From contig CAVPDC010000020.1 in the NCBI GenBank assembly GCA_963702595.1, positions 186,001 to 250,000 of the forward strand: a DNA stretch of 64,000 nucleotides. Direction: 5' to 3'. The notes under the pieces were generated by a model. It made no database searches. It was not told the origin of the DNA and saw nothing but the letters and a program-made list of their open reading frames with translations. This stretch comes from JALORV01 sp963702595 (lineage in GTDB: Bacteria > Pseudomonadota > Gammaproteobacteria > Burkholderiales > Burkholderiaceae_F). Shown in pieces: positions 55,624 through 63,687 of this stretch (position 1 is the first letter of the stretch; every line of letters begins with the position of its first letter). The translations under genes and the position numbers were made by a program.

Positions 55624-55803
55624 ATGAAGAAGACGCTCAAGGTCACGCTGGTCAAGAGTCCGATCTCCGCCAAGGTGTCGCATCAGGCGACCGTGCGCGG
55701 GCTCGGCCTGAAGAAAATGCGCCAGACGCGCGAACTGGAAGACACGCCAGCCGTGCGCGGCATGATCAACAAGGTTGCCTACCTGGTTCAGGTAGGCGAG
55801 TAA
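55624..55803 (+). CDS. rpmD: 50S ribosomal protein L30
   Basis: A 59-residue L30. The translation begins MKKTLKVTLVKSPISAKVSH and includes the family block GLGLKKMRQTRELEDTPAVR followed by GMINKVAYLVQVGE. GGAGAG lies upstream. It fills the conserved slot between rpsE and rplO. Confidence 0.96.
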   Translation: MKKTLKVTLVKSPISAKVSHQATVRGLGLKKMRQTRELEDTPAVRGMINKVAYLVQVGE

Positions 55804-55818
55804 TCACAGGGGTCGACG

Positions 55819-56385
55819 ATGCGCCTCAACAATCTGAAGCCGGCGGCGGGCAGCAAGAGTGCGCGCCACCGTGTCGGCCGCGGCATTGGCTCCGGCTGGG
55901 GCAAGACGGCCGGACGTGGACACAAGGGTCAGAAGTCCCGCGCCGGCGGCTTTCACAAGGTCGGTTTCGAGGGTGGCCAGATGCCGCTGTATCGCCGCCT
56001 GCCGAAGCGCGGTTTTACGTCGCTGTCACGTCGTTACGTCGAAGTGGTTCGGCTTGCCGATCTGCAACGCCTGGGCATCGAAGAAGTCGACCTCGCGGTG
56101 CTGAAGCAGGCGGGCGTCGTCTCGTCGCTCGCGCTCGACGCGCGCGTGGTCAAGACCGGCGAGCTGTCGCTCAAAGTGACGGTGCGTGGCATCGGCGTCA
56201 CCAAGGGTGCGAAGGCCGCGATCGAAGCCGCCGGCGGCTCGGTGGCCGAACCGGTGGTGACGCCGGACACGGCGAAGAAGGCAGCGGCAAAGAAGGCGGT
56301 CGCGGACAAGGCGGCCGCGATCAAGGCCGCGGCGAACAAGCCGGCCGAGAAGTCGGCCGCAAAAGCGCCATCGAAGAAGCAGTAA
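55819..56385 (+). CDS. rplO: 50S ribosomal protein L15 (long C-terminal tail)
   Basis: A 188-residue L15; the family norm is about 144. The core has MRLNNLKPAAGSKSARHRVG, GRGIGSGWGKTAGRGHKGQK and GFEGGQMPLYRRLPKRGF. From about residue 148 an Ala/Lys-rich, probably helical tail is added (AKKAAAKKAVADKAAAIKAA). Confidence 0.98.
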   Translation: MRLNNLKPAAGSKSARHRVGRGIGSGWGKTAGRGHKGQKSRAGGFHKVGFEGGQMPLYRRLPKRGFTSLSRRYVEVVRLADLQRLGIEEVDLAVLKQAGVVSSLALDARVVKTGELSLKVTVRGIGVTKGAKAAIEAAGGSVAEPVVTPDTAKKAAAKKAVADKAAAIKAAANKPAEKSAAKAPSKKQ

Positions 56386-56419
56386 TCGGCCTCAGCTGAC
56401 GTAAACAGGACATTCCCGC

Positions 56420-57751
56420 GTGGCAACCAGCGCATCTACGACCATCGGCAGCACCGGAAAGTACGGCGACCTGAAGCGTCGCCTGATCTTTCTGCTGATG
56501 GCGCTGATCGTCTACCGGATTGGCACGCACATTCCGGTGCCGGGCATCGACCCTGACCAGTTGCGGCAGCTCTTCAACTCGCAGCAGGGCGGAATCCTGG
56601 GCCTGTTCAACATGTTCTCGGGTGGCGCGCTGTCGCGCTTCTCTGTATTTGCACTGGGGATCATGCCGTACATCTCGGCGTCGATCATCATGCAGATGCT
56701 GACCTATGTGCTCCCCTCGCTCGAGGGCCTGCGCAAGGAAGGCGAGTCCGGCCGCCGCAAGATCACGCAGTACACACGCTACGGCACGCTGGGCCTGGCG
56801 ATCTTCCAGGCGATCGGCATCTCGGTGGCACTCGAGTCACAGCAGGGCCTGGTGCTGGATCCCGGCCTGATGTTCCGCTTCATCTGCGTGGTGTCGCTCG
56901 TCACCGGAACCATGTTCCTGATGTGGCTGGGCGAACAGATTACGGAGCGAGGCCTCGGTAACGGCATCTCGATCCTCATCTTCGCGGGCATCGTGGCCGG
57001 GCTGCCGACAGCGATCGGGGGGCTCTTCGAACTCGTGCGCACCGGCGGCATCAATCCGCTGGCAGCGATCTTCATCATCGCGCTGATCGTCGTCGTCACG
57101 GCATTCGTCGTGTTCGTCGAGCGCGGTCAGCGCAAGATCACGGTGAACTACGCCAAGCGCCAGGTCGGCAACAAGATCTATGGCGGGCAGAGTTCGTTCC
57201 TGCCGCTCAAGCTCAACATGTCGGGCGTGATCCCGCCGATCTTCGCCTCGTCGCTGATTCTGTTCCCGGCCACGCTCGCGAGCTGGTTCACGACCGGTGA
57301 CGCGACGCGCTGGATCCGGGACCTGGCGGCGGCGCTTTCGCCCGGGCAGCCGCTGTACATGTTCCTGTACGCGTCGCTGATCGTATTCTTCTGCTTCTTC
57401 TATACGGCGCTCGTCTTCAACAGCAAGGAGACGGCGGACAACCTCAAGAAGAGCGGTGCATTCGTGCCGGGCATCCGGCCGGGTGAGCAGACGGCGCGGT
57501 ACATCGACAAGATCCTGATGCGGTTGACGCTCGCCGGCGCGATCTACATCACGTTTGTCTGCCTGGTACCTGAGTTCCTGAACGCACGCTTCTCGGTGCC
57601 GTTCTACTTCGGCGGAACGTCGCTCCTGATTGTCGTCGTCGTGACGATGGACTTCATGTCGCAGGTCCAGGCCTACCTGATGACGCACCAGTACGAATCG
57701 CTGCTGAAGAAGGCCAACTTCAAGGGATTCGGCGGGCAGCTGCCGCGCTGA
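56420..57751 (+). CDS. secY: preprotein translocase subunit SecY
   Basis: A 443-residue channel protein of the Sec translocon with ten membrane spans. It has RIGTHIPVPGIDPDQL, SIIMQMLTYVLPSLEGLRKE, NGISILIFAGIVAGLP and FVPGIRPGEQTARYIDKILM. The start is GTG, with AGGA upstream. Its place after rplO is conserved. Confidence 0.98.
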   Translation: MATSASTTIGSTGKYGDLKRRLIFLLMALIVYRIGTHIPVPGIDPDQLRQLFNSQQGGILGLFNMFSGGALSRFSVFALGIMPYISASIIMQMLTYVLPSLEGLRKEGESGRRKITQYTRYGTLGLAIFQAIGISVALESQQGLVLDPGLMFRFICVVSLVTGTMFLMWLGEQITERGLGNGISILIFAGIVAGLPTAIGGLFELVRTGGINPLAAIFIIALIVVVTAFVVFVERGQRKITVNYAKRQVGNKIYGGQSSFLPLKLNMSGVIPPIFASSLILFPATLASWFTTGDATRWIRDLAAALSPGQPLYMFLYASLIVFFCFFYTALVFNSKETADNLKKSGAFVPGIRPGEQTARYIDKILMRLTLAGAIYITFVCLVPEFLNARFSVPFYFGGTSLLIVVVVTMDFMSQVQAYLMTHQYESLLKKANFKGFGGQLPR

Positions 57752-57761
57752 ACTCATATCG

Positions 57762-57980
57762 ATGGCCAAGGACGACGCGATCCAGATGCAGGGGGAGATT
57801 CTCGAGAATCTTCCGAATGCCACGTTCCGGGTGAAGCTGGAAAACGGGCACGTGGTGCTGGGGCATATCTCCGGAAAGATGCGGATGCACTACATCCGGA
57901 TCCTCCCGGGCGACAAGGTCACGGTGGAACTGACCCCCTATGACCTATCACGGGCCCGCATAGTGTTCCGCGCCAAGTAG
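57762..57980 (+). CDS. infA: translation initiation factor IF-1
   Basis: A 72-residue OB-fold factor. It begins MAKDDAIQMQGEILENLPNA, then TFRVKLENGHVVLGHISGKM, and ends with YDLSRARIVFRAK. It follows secY by ten bases, as in other beta-proteobacteria. Confidence 0.97.
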   Translation: MAKDDAIQMQGEILENLPNATFRVKLENGHVVLGHISGKMRMHYIRILPGDKVTVELTPYDLSRARIVFRAK

Positions 57981-57997
57981 CGCGGTTGGAGAACAAG

Positions 57998-58111
57998 ATG
58001 AAAGTGATGGCTTCCGTCAAGAAGATGTGCCGCAAGTGCAAGATCATCCGCCGCAAGCGTGTCGTGCGTGTGATCTGCACCGACCCGCGTCACAAGCAGC
58101 GCCAAGGATGA
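57998..58111 (+). CDS. rpmJ: 50S ribosomal protein L36
   Basis: A 37-residue L36, with sequence beginning MKVMASVKKMCRKCKIIRRK and ending VICTDPRHKQRQG. The zinc ligands Cys11, Cys14, Cys27 and His32 are all present, so this is the zinc-binding form. TTGGAG lies upstream. Confidence 0.96.
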   Translation: MKVMASVKKMCRKCKIIRRKRVVRVICTDPRHKQRQG

Positions 58112-58148
58112 GGCTGGGCGTGCAGGGCTTAACAAACCGAGGTATGTA

Positions 58149-58520
58149 ATGGCTCGTATTGTCGGTATCAACATTCCGCCGCATCAGCATGCCGAGATCG
58201 GCCTGACGGCGATCTATGGCATCGGGCGCGCGCGTGCGCGTGCCATCCTGGATGCGGCCGCGGTTCCTTACTCCAAGAAGATCAAGGAGCTGAACGACGC
58301 GGAGCTCGAGCGCATCCGCGAGGAGATCGGGCGCACCTCGGTCGAAGGTGACCTGCGCCGCGAAATCCAGCTGTCGATCAAGCGCCTGATCGACCTCGGC
58401 ACCTATCGTGGTGTGCGTCATCGTCGCGGCCTGCCAGTGCGCGGCCAGCGCACCCGCACCAATGCTCGTACGCGCAAGGGCCCGCGCAAGGCCGGGGTTG
58501 CGCTGAAGAAAGGAACGTAA
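58149..58520 (+). CDS. rpsM: 30S ribosomal protein S13
   Basis: A 123-residue S13 at the head/subunit bridge. It starts MARIVGINIPPHQHAEIGLT and has GTYRGVRHRRGLPVRGQRTR. First gene of the alpha cluster. GAGGTATG lies upstream. Confidence 0.98.
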   Translation: MARIVGINIPPHQHAEIGLTAIYGIGRARARAILDAAAVPYSKKIKELNDAELERIREEIGRTSVEGDLRREIQLSIKRLIDLGTYRGVRHRRGLPVRGQRTRTNARTRKGPRKAGVALKKGT

Positions 58521-58523
58521 TCG

Positions 58524-58937
58524 ATGGCGAAGAATCCGTCCCCGCAGCAGGTTGCCGCCCAGCAGCGCGCCCGCAAGAAGGTCAAGAAGGTTGTCTCCGA
58601 CGGGATTGCGCACGTCCACGCGTCCTTCAACAACACGATCATCACGATCACCGATCGCCAGGGCAACGCGTTGTCGTGGGCGAGTTCGGGCGGCCAGGGC
58701 TTCAAGGGCTCGCGCAAATCGACGCCATTCGCCGCCCAGGTGGCTGCCGAAAATGCGGGCCGGGCTGCGCAGGAACACGGCATCAAGAACGTGGAAGTGC
58801 GCATCACCGGGCCCGGCCCTGGCCGTGAGTCGTCGGTGCGCGCGCTGAACGCGCTCGGCATCCGCGTCACCTCGATCCAGGACATCACGCCGGTTCCGCA
58901 CAACGGGGTACGGCCGCCGAAGCGGCGTCGTGTCTAG
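58524..58937 (+). CDS. rpsK: 30S ribosomal protein S11
   Basis: A 137-residue S11 on the platform. It has GIAHVHASFNNTIITITDRQ, SSGGQGFKGSRKSTPFAAQV and DITPVPHNGVRPPKRRRV. Three bases separate it from rpsM. Followed by a structured gap before rpsD. Confidence 0.98.
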   Translation: MAKNPSPQQVAAQQRARKKVKKVVSDGIAHVHASFNNTIITITDRQGNALSWASSGGQGFKGSRKSTPFAAQVAAENAGRAAQEHGIKNVEVRITGPGPGRESSVRALNALGIRVTSIQDITPVPHNGVRPPKRRRV

Positions 58938-58943
58938 CGAGAC

Positions 58944-59017
58944 GCGCGAAAGTGCAAACCTACTTTCGCGCGGAATAGTTTGAAAATGTCGCTGGCAAAG
59001 CCAGTCGAAATTTTTCA
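58944..59017 (+). promoter_or_regulatory. two hairpins between rpsK and rpsD
   Basis: A 10-bp stem gcgcgaaagt/actttcgcgc (58944-58971) is followed by an imperfect long palindrome (58981-59017; core ctggc-aaa-gccag) that ends in TTTTTC. The second could act as a terminator or attenuator. S4 autoregulation is a known theme of this cluster, but the E. coli site is elsewhere. Confidence 0.45.
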
Positions 59018-59106
59018 TCACAAAGGCGGGTAACTGCCTTGGAGCGTCACCGACAGCAGAGCGGTGACTTAATGCGGCGAGGCCGCAGGATGAAAGGAAG
59101 ACTGAA

Positions 59107-59730
59107 GTGGCACGCTATACCGGACCGAAACTCAAGCTCTCGCGCCGCGAGGGTACTGACCTCTTTCTCAAGAGCTCGCGCCGTGCCTTTGACTCGAAGG
59201 CCAAGGCGGACAGCAAGCCGGGCCAGCACGGCCGCACCTCGGGTGCGCGCCAGTCGGATTACGGCACGCAGCTGCGCGAGAAGCAGAAACTGAAGCGCAT
59301 GTACGGCGTGCTCGAGCGCCAGTTCCGTCGCTATTACCAGGAGGCCTCGCGCCGCAAGGGCAACACCGGGGAGCACCTGATCATGCTGCTCGAGTCGCGC
59401 CTCGATAACGTCGTCTATCGCATGGGTTTCGGCGCCACCCGCGCCGAGGCGCGTCAGCTGGTGGGGCACCGCGCGATCGCGCTCAATGGCGAGACCGCGG
59501 GCATCCCGTCGATGCTGGTGAAATCCGGCGACATCATCACGGTGCGCGAGAAAGCCAAGAAGCAGGGCCGCATCCAGGAGGCGCTGACGCTGGCCGAGGG
59601 TTCGGGTTTCCCGTCCTGGGTCGATGTCGACTCCAAGAAGATGGAAGGCAAATTCAAGCAACTGCCTGATCGCGGCGAGGTGGCGCAGGACGTCAACGAG
59701 TCGCTGGTCGTCGAGTTGTACTCGCGATAA
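59107..59730 (+). CDS. rpsD: 30S ribosomal protein S4
   Basis: A 207-residue S4, a primary 16S rRNA binder and, in relatives, a translational repressor. It has ARYTGPKLKLSRREGTDLFL, and the S4 domain LESRLDNVVYRMGFGATRAE. No zinc-binding cysteines. The start is GTG with AGGAAG upstream. Confidence 0.98.
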   Translation: MARYTGPKLKLSRREGTDLFLKSSRRAFDSKAKADSKPGQHGRTSGARQSDYGTQLREKQKLKRMYGVLERQFRRYYQEASRRKGNTGEHLIMLLESRLDNVVYRMGFGATRAEARQLVGHRAIALNGETAGIPSMLVKSGDIITVREKAKKQGRIQEALTLAEGSGFPSWVDVDSKKMEGKFKQLPDRGEVAQDVNESLVVELYSR

Positions 59731-59862
59731 CTGTTCAAGGACGCCGGCCCGCAGCGCGGTCCGGCGACGAAGGCGGGTTGGGCAACCGCGTTCGTTTCAA
59801 CTTTGCCCTAACCATCAGCCTTATCGGCGTAACGAGCCGAGGGTATTGAAGGGAACCAAGTA

Positions 59863-60846
59863 ATGGCAAGCACAGCACTTCTGAAGCCGCGCGCGATCGA
59901 GGTCGAGGCCGTCGGCCCGAACGCCGCGATCGTCACGATGGAACCGTTCGAGCGCGGCTACGGCCACACGCTCGGCAATGCACTGCGGCGCATCCTGCTG
60001 TCGTCAATGGTCGGCTATGCCCCGACCGAAGCGCAGATGACCGGCGTCGTGCACGAGTACTCGACAGTCGATGGCGTGCGCGAAGACGTCGTCGACATCC
60101 TGCTCAATCTGAAGGGCATCGTCTTCAAGCTGCACAACCGGGACGAAGTCACGCTGACGCTGCGCAAGGAAGGCGAGGGCGTTGTCACGGCCGGCGACAT
60201 CGAGTTGCCGCACGACGTCGAGATCGTGAACCCTGACCACATCGTCGCGCACCTTTCCGGGGGCGGCCACCTTGAAATGCAGCTCAAGGTCGAGAAGGGC
60301 CGCGGTTATGTTCCGGGCAACGTCCGTGCATTCCGCGACGATCACAGCAAGACGATCGGCCGCATCGTGATGGACGCGTCGTTCTCGCCGGTCAAGCGGG
60401 TGTCGTACGCGGTCGAGGCGGCGCGCGTGGAGCAGCGCACGGATCTTGACAAGCTCGTGATGACGATCGAGACCAACGGCGCGATCACGCCGGAAGAAGC
60501 GGTGCGCCAGTCGGCCCGCATCCTGATGGACCAGTTGCAGGTCTTTGGCGCTCTGGAGGGCATGGCGGAGACATCGGCCGCTGCCGCGTCGCGTTCGCCG
60601 CAGGTTGACCCGATCCTGCTGCGGCCGGTCGACGACCTCGAGCTTACCGTGCGTTCGGCCAATTGCCTGAAGGCAGAGAACATCTACTACATCGGCGACC
60701 TGATCCAGCGGACCGAGAACGAGTTGCTGAAGACGCCAAACCTGGGCCGCAAGTCGCTCAACGAGATCAAGGAAGTGCTCGCTGCGCGCGGCCTGACGCT
60801 TGGCATGAAGCTGGAAAACTGGCCGCCTGCTGGCCTGGACAAGTAA
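59863..60846 (+). CDS. rpoA: DNA-directed RNA polymerase subunit alpha
   Basis: A 327-residue alpha subunit. The N-terminal dimerisation domain has FERGYGHTLGNALRRILLSS, and the C-terminal domain has LLRPVDDLELTVRSANCLKA and LGRKSLNEIKEVLAARGLTL for UP-element and activator contacts. Normal length. Confidence 0.99.
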   Translation: MASTALLKPRAIEVEAVGPNAAIVTMEPFERGYGHTLGNALRRILLSSMVGYAPTEAQMTGVVHEYSTVDGVREDVVDILLNLKGIVFKLHNRDEVTLTLRKEGEGVVTAGDIELPHDVEIVNPDHIVAHLSGGGHLEMQLKVEKGRGYVPGNVRAFRDDHSKTIGRIVMDASFSPVKRVSYAVEAARVEQRTDLDKLVMTIETNGAITPEEAVRQSARILMDQLQVFGALEGMAETSAAAASRSPQVDPILLRPVDDLELTVRSANCLKAENIYYIGDLIQRTENELLKTPNLGRKSLNEIKEVLAARGLTLGMKLENWPPAGLDK

Positions 60847-61017
60847 CGAGGCGCGCGCAGCCAAGCGCAGGACCGGCCGCGCAGAGCCTTGGATACGAGA
60901 GGGAGGAGCGGAGACACATCCCGCGCCGGAAGACCAACCGACCCGCCCACGAGGGATCGAAGAGTCGGATTCACAAACGCCCGCCCTGCGGGCCGTTAAA
61001 GACTGAAAGGAAGAACC

Positions 61018-61416
61018 ATGCGTCACGGACACGGATTGCGGAAGTTGAACCGCACCAGCAGCCATCGCCTGGCGATGCTGCGCAACATGACGAACTCGCT
61101 GCTTCGTCACGAAGCCATCAAGACGACTTTGCCGAAAGCCAAGGAACTGCGGCGCGTGGTCGAGCCGCTGATCACGCTCGGGCGTGAGCCCACCGTCGCG
61201 AACAAGCGCCTCGCGTTCAATCGCCTGCGCGATCGCGAAATGGTCGTGAAGCTGTTCAGCGAAATCGGCCCACGCTACAAGACCCGCAATGGCGGCTACA
61301 CGCGCATCCTGAAGATGGGCTTTCGGGTCGGAGACAACGCGCCGATGGCGTTCATGGAGCTCGTCGATCGTCCGCTTCCAGTTGTGAAGGAAGAGGGTGC
61401 CGCCGACGCGAGCTGA
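61018..61416 (+). CDS. rplQ: 50S ribosomal protein L17
   Basis: A 132-residue L17. It starts MRHGHGLRKLNRTSSHRLAM and has LRNMTNSLLRHEAIKTTLPK. GGAAGAACC lies upstream. Last gene of the ribosomal block, 171 bases after rpoA. Confidence 0.98.
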   Translation: MRHGHGLRKLNRTSSHRLAMLRNMTNSLLRHEAIKTTLPKAKELRRVVEPLITLGREPTVANKRLAFNRLRDREMVVKLFSEIGPRYKTRNGGYTRILKMGFRVGDNAPMAFMELVDRPLPVVKEEGAADAS

Positions 61417-61488
61417 TCGCCGCATCGGTGATCCCGCGGACCGCATAGCACTGCCCGGCGGGCGGCGCTAACATTCCCCGCTCTGCCC

Positions 61489-61514
61489 AGGCCTGCCACG
61501 CGGCAGGCCTTTTT
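61489..61514 (+). terminator. intrinsic terminator after rplQ
   Basis: A 9-bp perfect stem aggcctgcc/ggcaggcct with loop acgc (61489-61510), followed by TTTTG. It closes the ribosomal block 15 bases before the nodI start. Confidence 0.88.
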
Positions 61515-61528
61515 GCATTCTGGAGCCC

Positions 61529-62479
61529 ATGGACACTGCGGTTGCATCTGCCTCGATCGTCGACGAGGTGCTCACCGTGCGCGAATTGCGCAAGGTCTAC
61601 GGCGAGGCACCCGTCGTCGACGGACTTTCGTTCTCCATCCGGCGTGGGGAGTGCTATGCGCTGCTCGGGCCCAATGGTGCCGGCAAGACCACAACGTTGC
61701 GTTGCTGCCTCGGGCTGACGCAACCCGACAGCGGCACGATCCGGCTGGTCGGGGAGCCGGTCCCGCGCGAGGCGCGGCGGGCGCGGATCCGCGTGGGCGT
61801 GGTTCCGCAGATGGACAACCTCGACCCCGATTTCACGGTCGCCGAGAACCTGATCGTCTACGGTCGCTACTACGGGCTCGCGGACCGCGAAGTCGCGCAG
61901 CGGCTGCCATCCTTGCTCGACTTCGCCAGCCTGAGCCACAAGCGGGACGCCCGGATCGGAGAACTCTCGGGTGGCATGAAGCGCCGGCTGACGCTGGCGC
62001 GGGCGTTGGTCAACGACCCCGACCTCGTGTTCATGGACGAGCCGACGACCGGCCTCGACCCGCAGGCACGGCATGTGATCTGGGACCGCCTGAAGCAGTT
62101 GTTGTCGCGCGGCAAAACGATCGTCCTGACGACGCACTTCATGGACGAGGCCGAGCGCCTGGCGGACCGGCTGGCCGTGATCGACCACGGCCGGATGATC
62201 GCCGAGGGTGCGCCACGCGCGTTGATTGCCGAGCACATCGAACCGCAGGTGCTCGAGGTCTACGGCGACGGCGCAATGCAGTGGGCCAAGGCGATCGGGC
62301 GAGACCTGGCGGCGCGGATCGAGATCACCGGCGAGACCGTGTTCTGCTATGCGCGCGATCCGACGATGGCCCTGCATTCGCTCGAGTCGCGTCCCGGAGT
62401 GCGATACCTGCATCGTCCCGCCAACCTGGAAGACCTGTTCCTCAAGCTCACCGGTCGCGAGATGAGGGCCGAATCGTGA
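61529..62479 (+). CDS. nodI: ABC transporter ATP-binding protein, NodI-like
   Basis: A 316-residue ABC ATPase of the DRA/NodI type. It has Walker A GPNGAGKTT (about 51-59), signature LSGGMKRRLTLARAL, Walker B LVFMDEPTTGLD and the H-loop TTHFMDEAER. The C-terminal domain ends PANLEDLFLKLTGREM. It pairs with the permease that follows through a GTGA overlap. In rhizobia NodIJ exports lipo-chitooligosaccharide; here the substrate is unknown and no nod genes are nearby. The ATG lies 15 bases after the rplQ terminator. Confidence 0.88.
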   Translation: MDTAVASASIVDEVLTVRELRKVYGEAPVVDGLSFSIRRGECYALLGPNGAGKTTTLRCCLGLTQPDSGTIRLVGEPVPREARRARIRVGVVPQMDNLDPDFTVAENLIVYGRYYGLADREVAQRLPSLLDFASLSHKRDARIGELSGGMKRRLTLARALVNDPDLVFMDEPTTGLDPQARHVIWDRLKQLLSRGKTIVLTTHFMDEAERLADRLAVIDHGRMIAEGAPRALIAEHIEPQVLEVYGDGAMQWAKAIGRDLAARIEITGETVFCYARDPTMALHSLESRPGVRYLHRPANLEDLFLKLTGREMRAES

Positions 62480-63288
62480 GTGCCGCGCTGCCAACCGTAG
62501 CGGAAGTTGATTCGCCCTGGGCGCTGCCTCGCGTTTCGCTGCGGTTCATCCCGGTCTGGCGGCGCAACTTTCTCGTCTGGCGCAAACTCTTCGTCGAGCG
62601 TTTGCTGACTAACGTCGTCGAGCCGCTGCTTACCATCGTTGCCTTCGGCTACGGGCTCGGCAGTCTGCTGCCCCAGATCGAGGGGGTGACCTACCTTCAG
62701 TTCCTTGCCACGGGTTCGATCGCGATGAGCGTGATGTATTCGGCCAAGTTCGAGGCGCTGTGGGGCGCGTTCTCGCGTATGCATGTGCAGAAGACGTGGG
62801 ACGCCATCCTGCACACGCCGCTATCCGTGGATGATCTGCTGCTCGGCGAACTCGTCTGGGCCGCCAGCAAGGCGACCTTCACGGCTTTGTGCATCCTCCT
62901 GATGATCTGGGCGCTCGACATCTCGCGCGAACCGCTTTCACTGCTGGTACTGCCGGTGGCGATGTTCATCGCGCTTGTCTTCGCGGCGATGGCGTTGATC
63001 GTCAACGCCGTCGCACGCAGCTACGATCTGCTGTCCAACTATTTCACGGTCGTCGTCATGCCGCTGGTGTTTCTGTCCGGCGTGTATTTCCCGCTCTCCC
63101 AGTTGCCGGAATGGTTGCGCGTGATCACTCAGTGGCTGCCGATGACCGCGGCCGTGGACCTCGTGCGGCCACTGGCACTGGGTCGCTGGCCCGCGAACGG
63201 CGTGCGCGACGTCGTGCTGCTTGCGGCGTGGGGTACGGCTTGCTACTTCATCGCGCTCGTCCTGACGCGGAGGCGACTGCTCAAGTGA
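62476..63288 (+). CDS. nodJ: ABC-2 type permease, NodJ-like
   Basis: A 270-residue inner-membrane permease with about six spans. It has RNFLVWRKLFVERLLTNVVE, LTIVAFGYGLGSLLPQIEGV, FLATGSIAMSVMYSAKFEAL and the late block PLVFLSGVYFPLSQLPEWLR. The GTG start overlaps the nodI TGA (GTGA at 62476-62479), and its TGA overlaps the cutA GTG. Assigned to the NodJ subgroup by pairing and motifs. Confidence 0.88.
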   Translation: MSAALPTVAEVDSPWALPRVSLRFIPVWRRNFLVWRKLFVERLLTNVVEPLLTIVAFGYGLGSLLPQIEGVTYLQFLATGSIAMSVMYSAKFEALWGAFSRMHVQKTWDAILHTPLSVDDLLLGELVWAASKATFTALCILLMIWALDISREPLSLLVLPVAMFIALVFAAMALIVNAVARSYDLLSNYFTVVVMPLVFLSGVYFPLSQLPEWLRVITQWLPMTAAVDLVRPLALGRWPANGVRDVVLLAAWGTACYFIALVLTRRRLLK

Positions 63289-63620
63289 TCGACAACGTGC
63301 TGATCGTCCTGACCAACTGCCCGGACGAGGATGTCGCTGACCGCCTTGCGCGCACCCTGGTCGAGCAGAAGCTGGCAGCCTGCGTGAACCGCCTGCCGGC
63401 GGTGAACTCGGTGTACCGCTGGCAAGGCTCGGTCGAACGCGCGGTGGAAGTGCCGCTGCTGATCAAGTCGACCCGGGAACGGCTGCCGGAAATCCAGGAG
63501 GCGATCCGGGCGCTTCATCCGTACGAGGTTCCGGAGATCGTCGCGATCCCGGTCGTCGCCGGGCTACCCGCGTATCTGCGCTGGGTGGTCGACGAGACGC
63601 AACCGCCGCTGCTGGCATGA
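63285..63620 (+). CDS. cutA: divalent-cation tolerance protein CutA
   Basis: A 111-residue trimeric PII-like protein. It has NCPDEDVADRLARTLVEQKL, AACVNRLPAVNSVYRWQGSV and LHPYEVPEIVAIPVVAGLPA. The GTG start (63285) overlaps the nodJ stop. Linked in some bacteria to copper tolerance, though its true role is unsettled. Confidence 0.92.
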   Translation: MIDNVLIVLTNCPDEDVADRLARTLVEQKLAACVNRLPAVNSVYRWQGSVERAVEVPLLIKSTRERLPEIQEAIRALHPYEVPEIVAIPVVAGLPAYLRWVVDETQPPLLA

Positions 63621-63653
63621 CTTCGGCCCGGAAGCGGTGATCGTGCGGGCACG

Positions 63654-63681
63654 TTGCTTGATGAAGACGCACCGCTAACAT
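63654..63681 (+). promoter_or_regulatory. candidate promoter of the hslR-like gene
   Basis: TTGCTT (63654-63659), a 16-base spacer and TAACAT (63676-63681) lie just after cutA. The gene's ATG is only six bases past the -10, so the transcript would start near the ATG itself. Confidence 0.4.
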
Positions 63682-63687
63682 CGGTGT

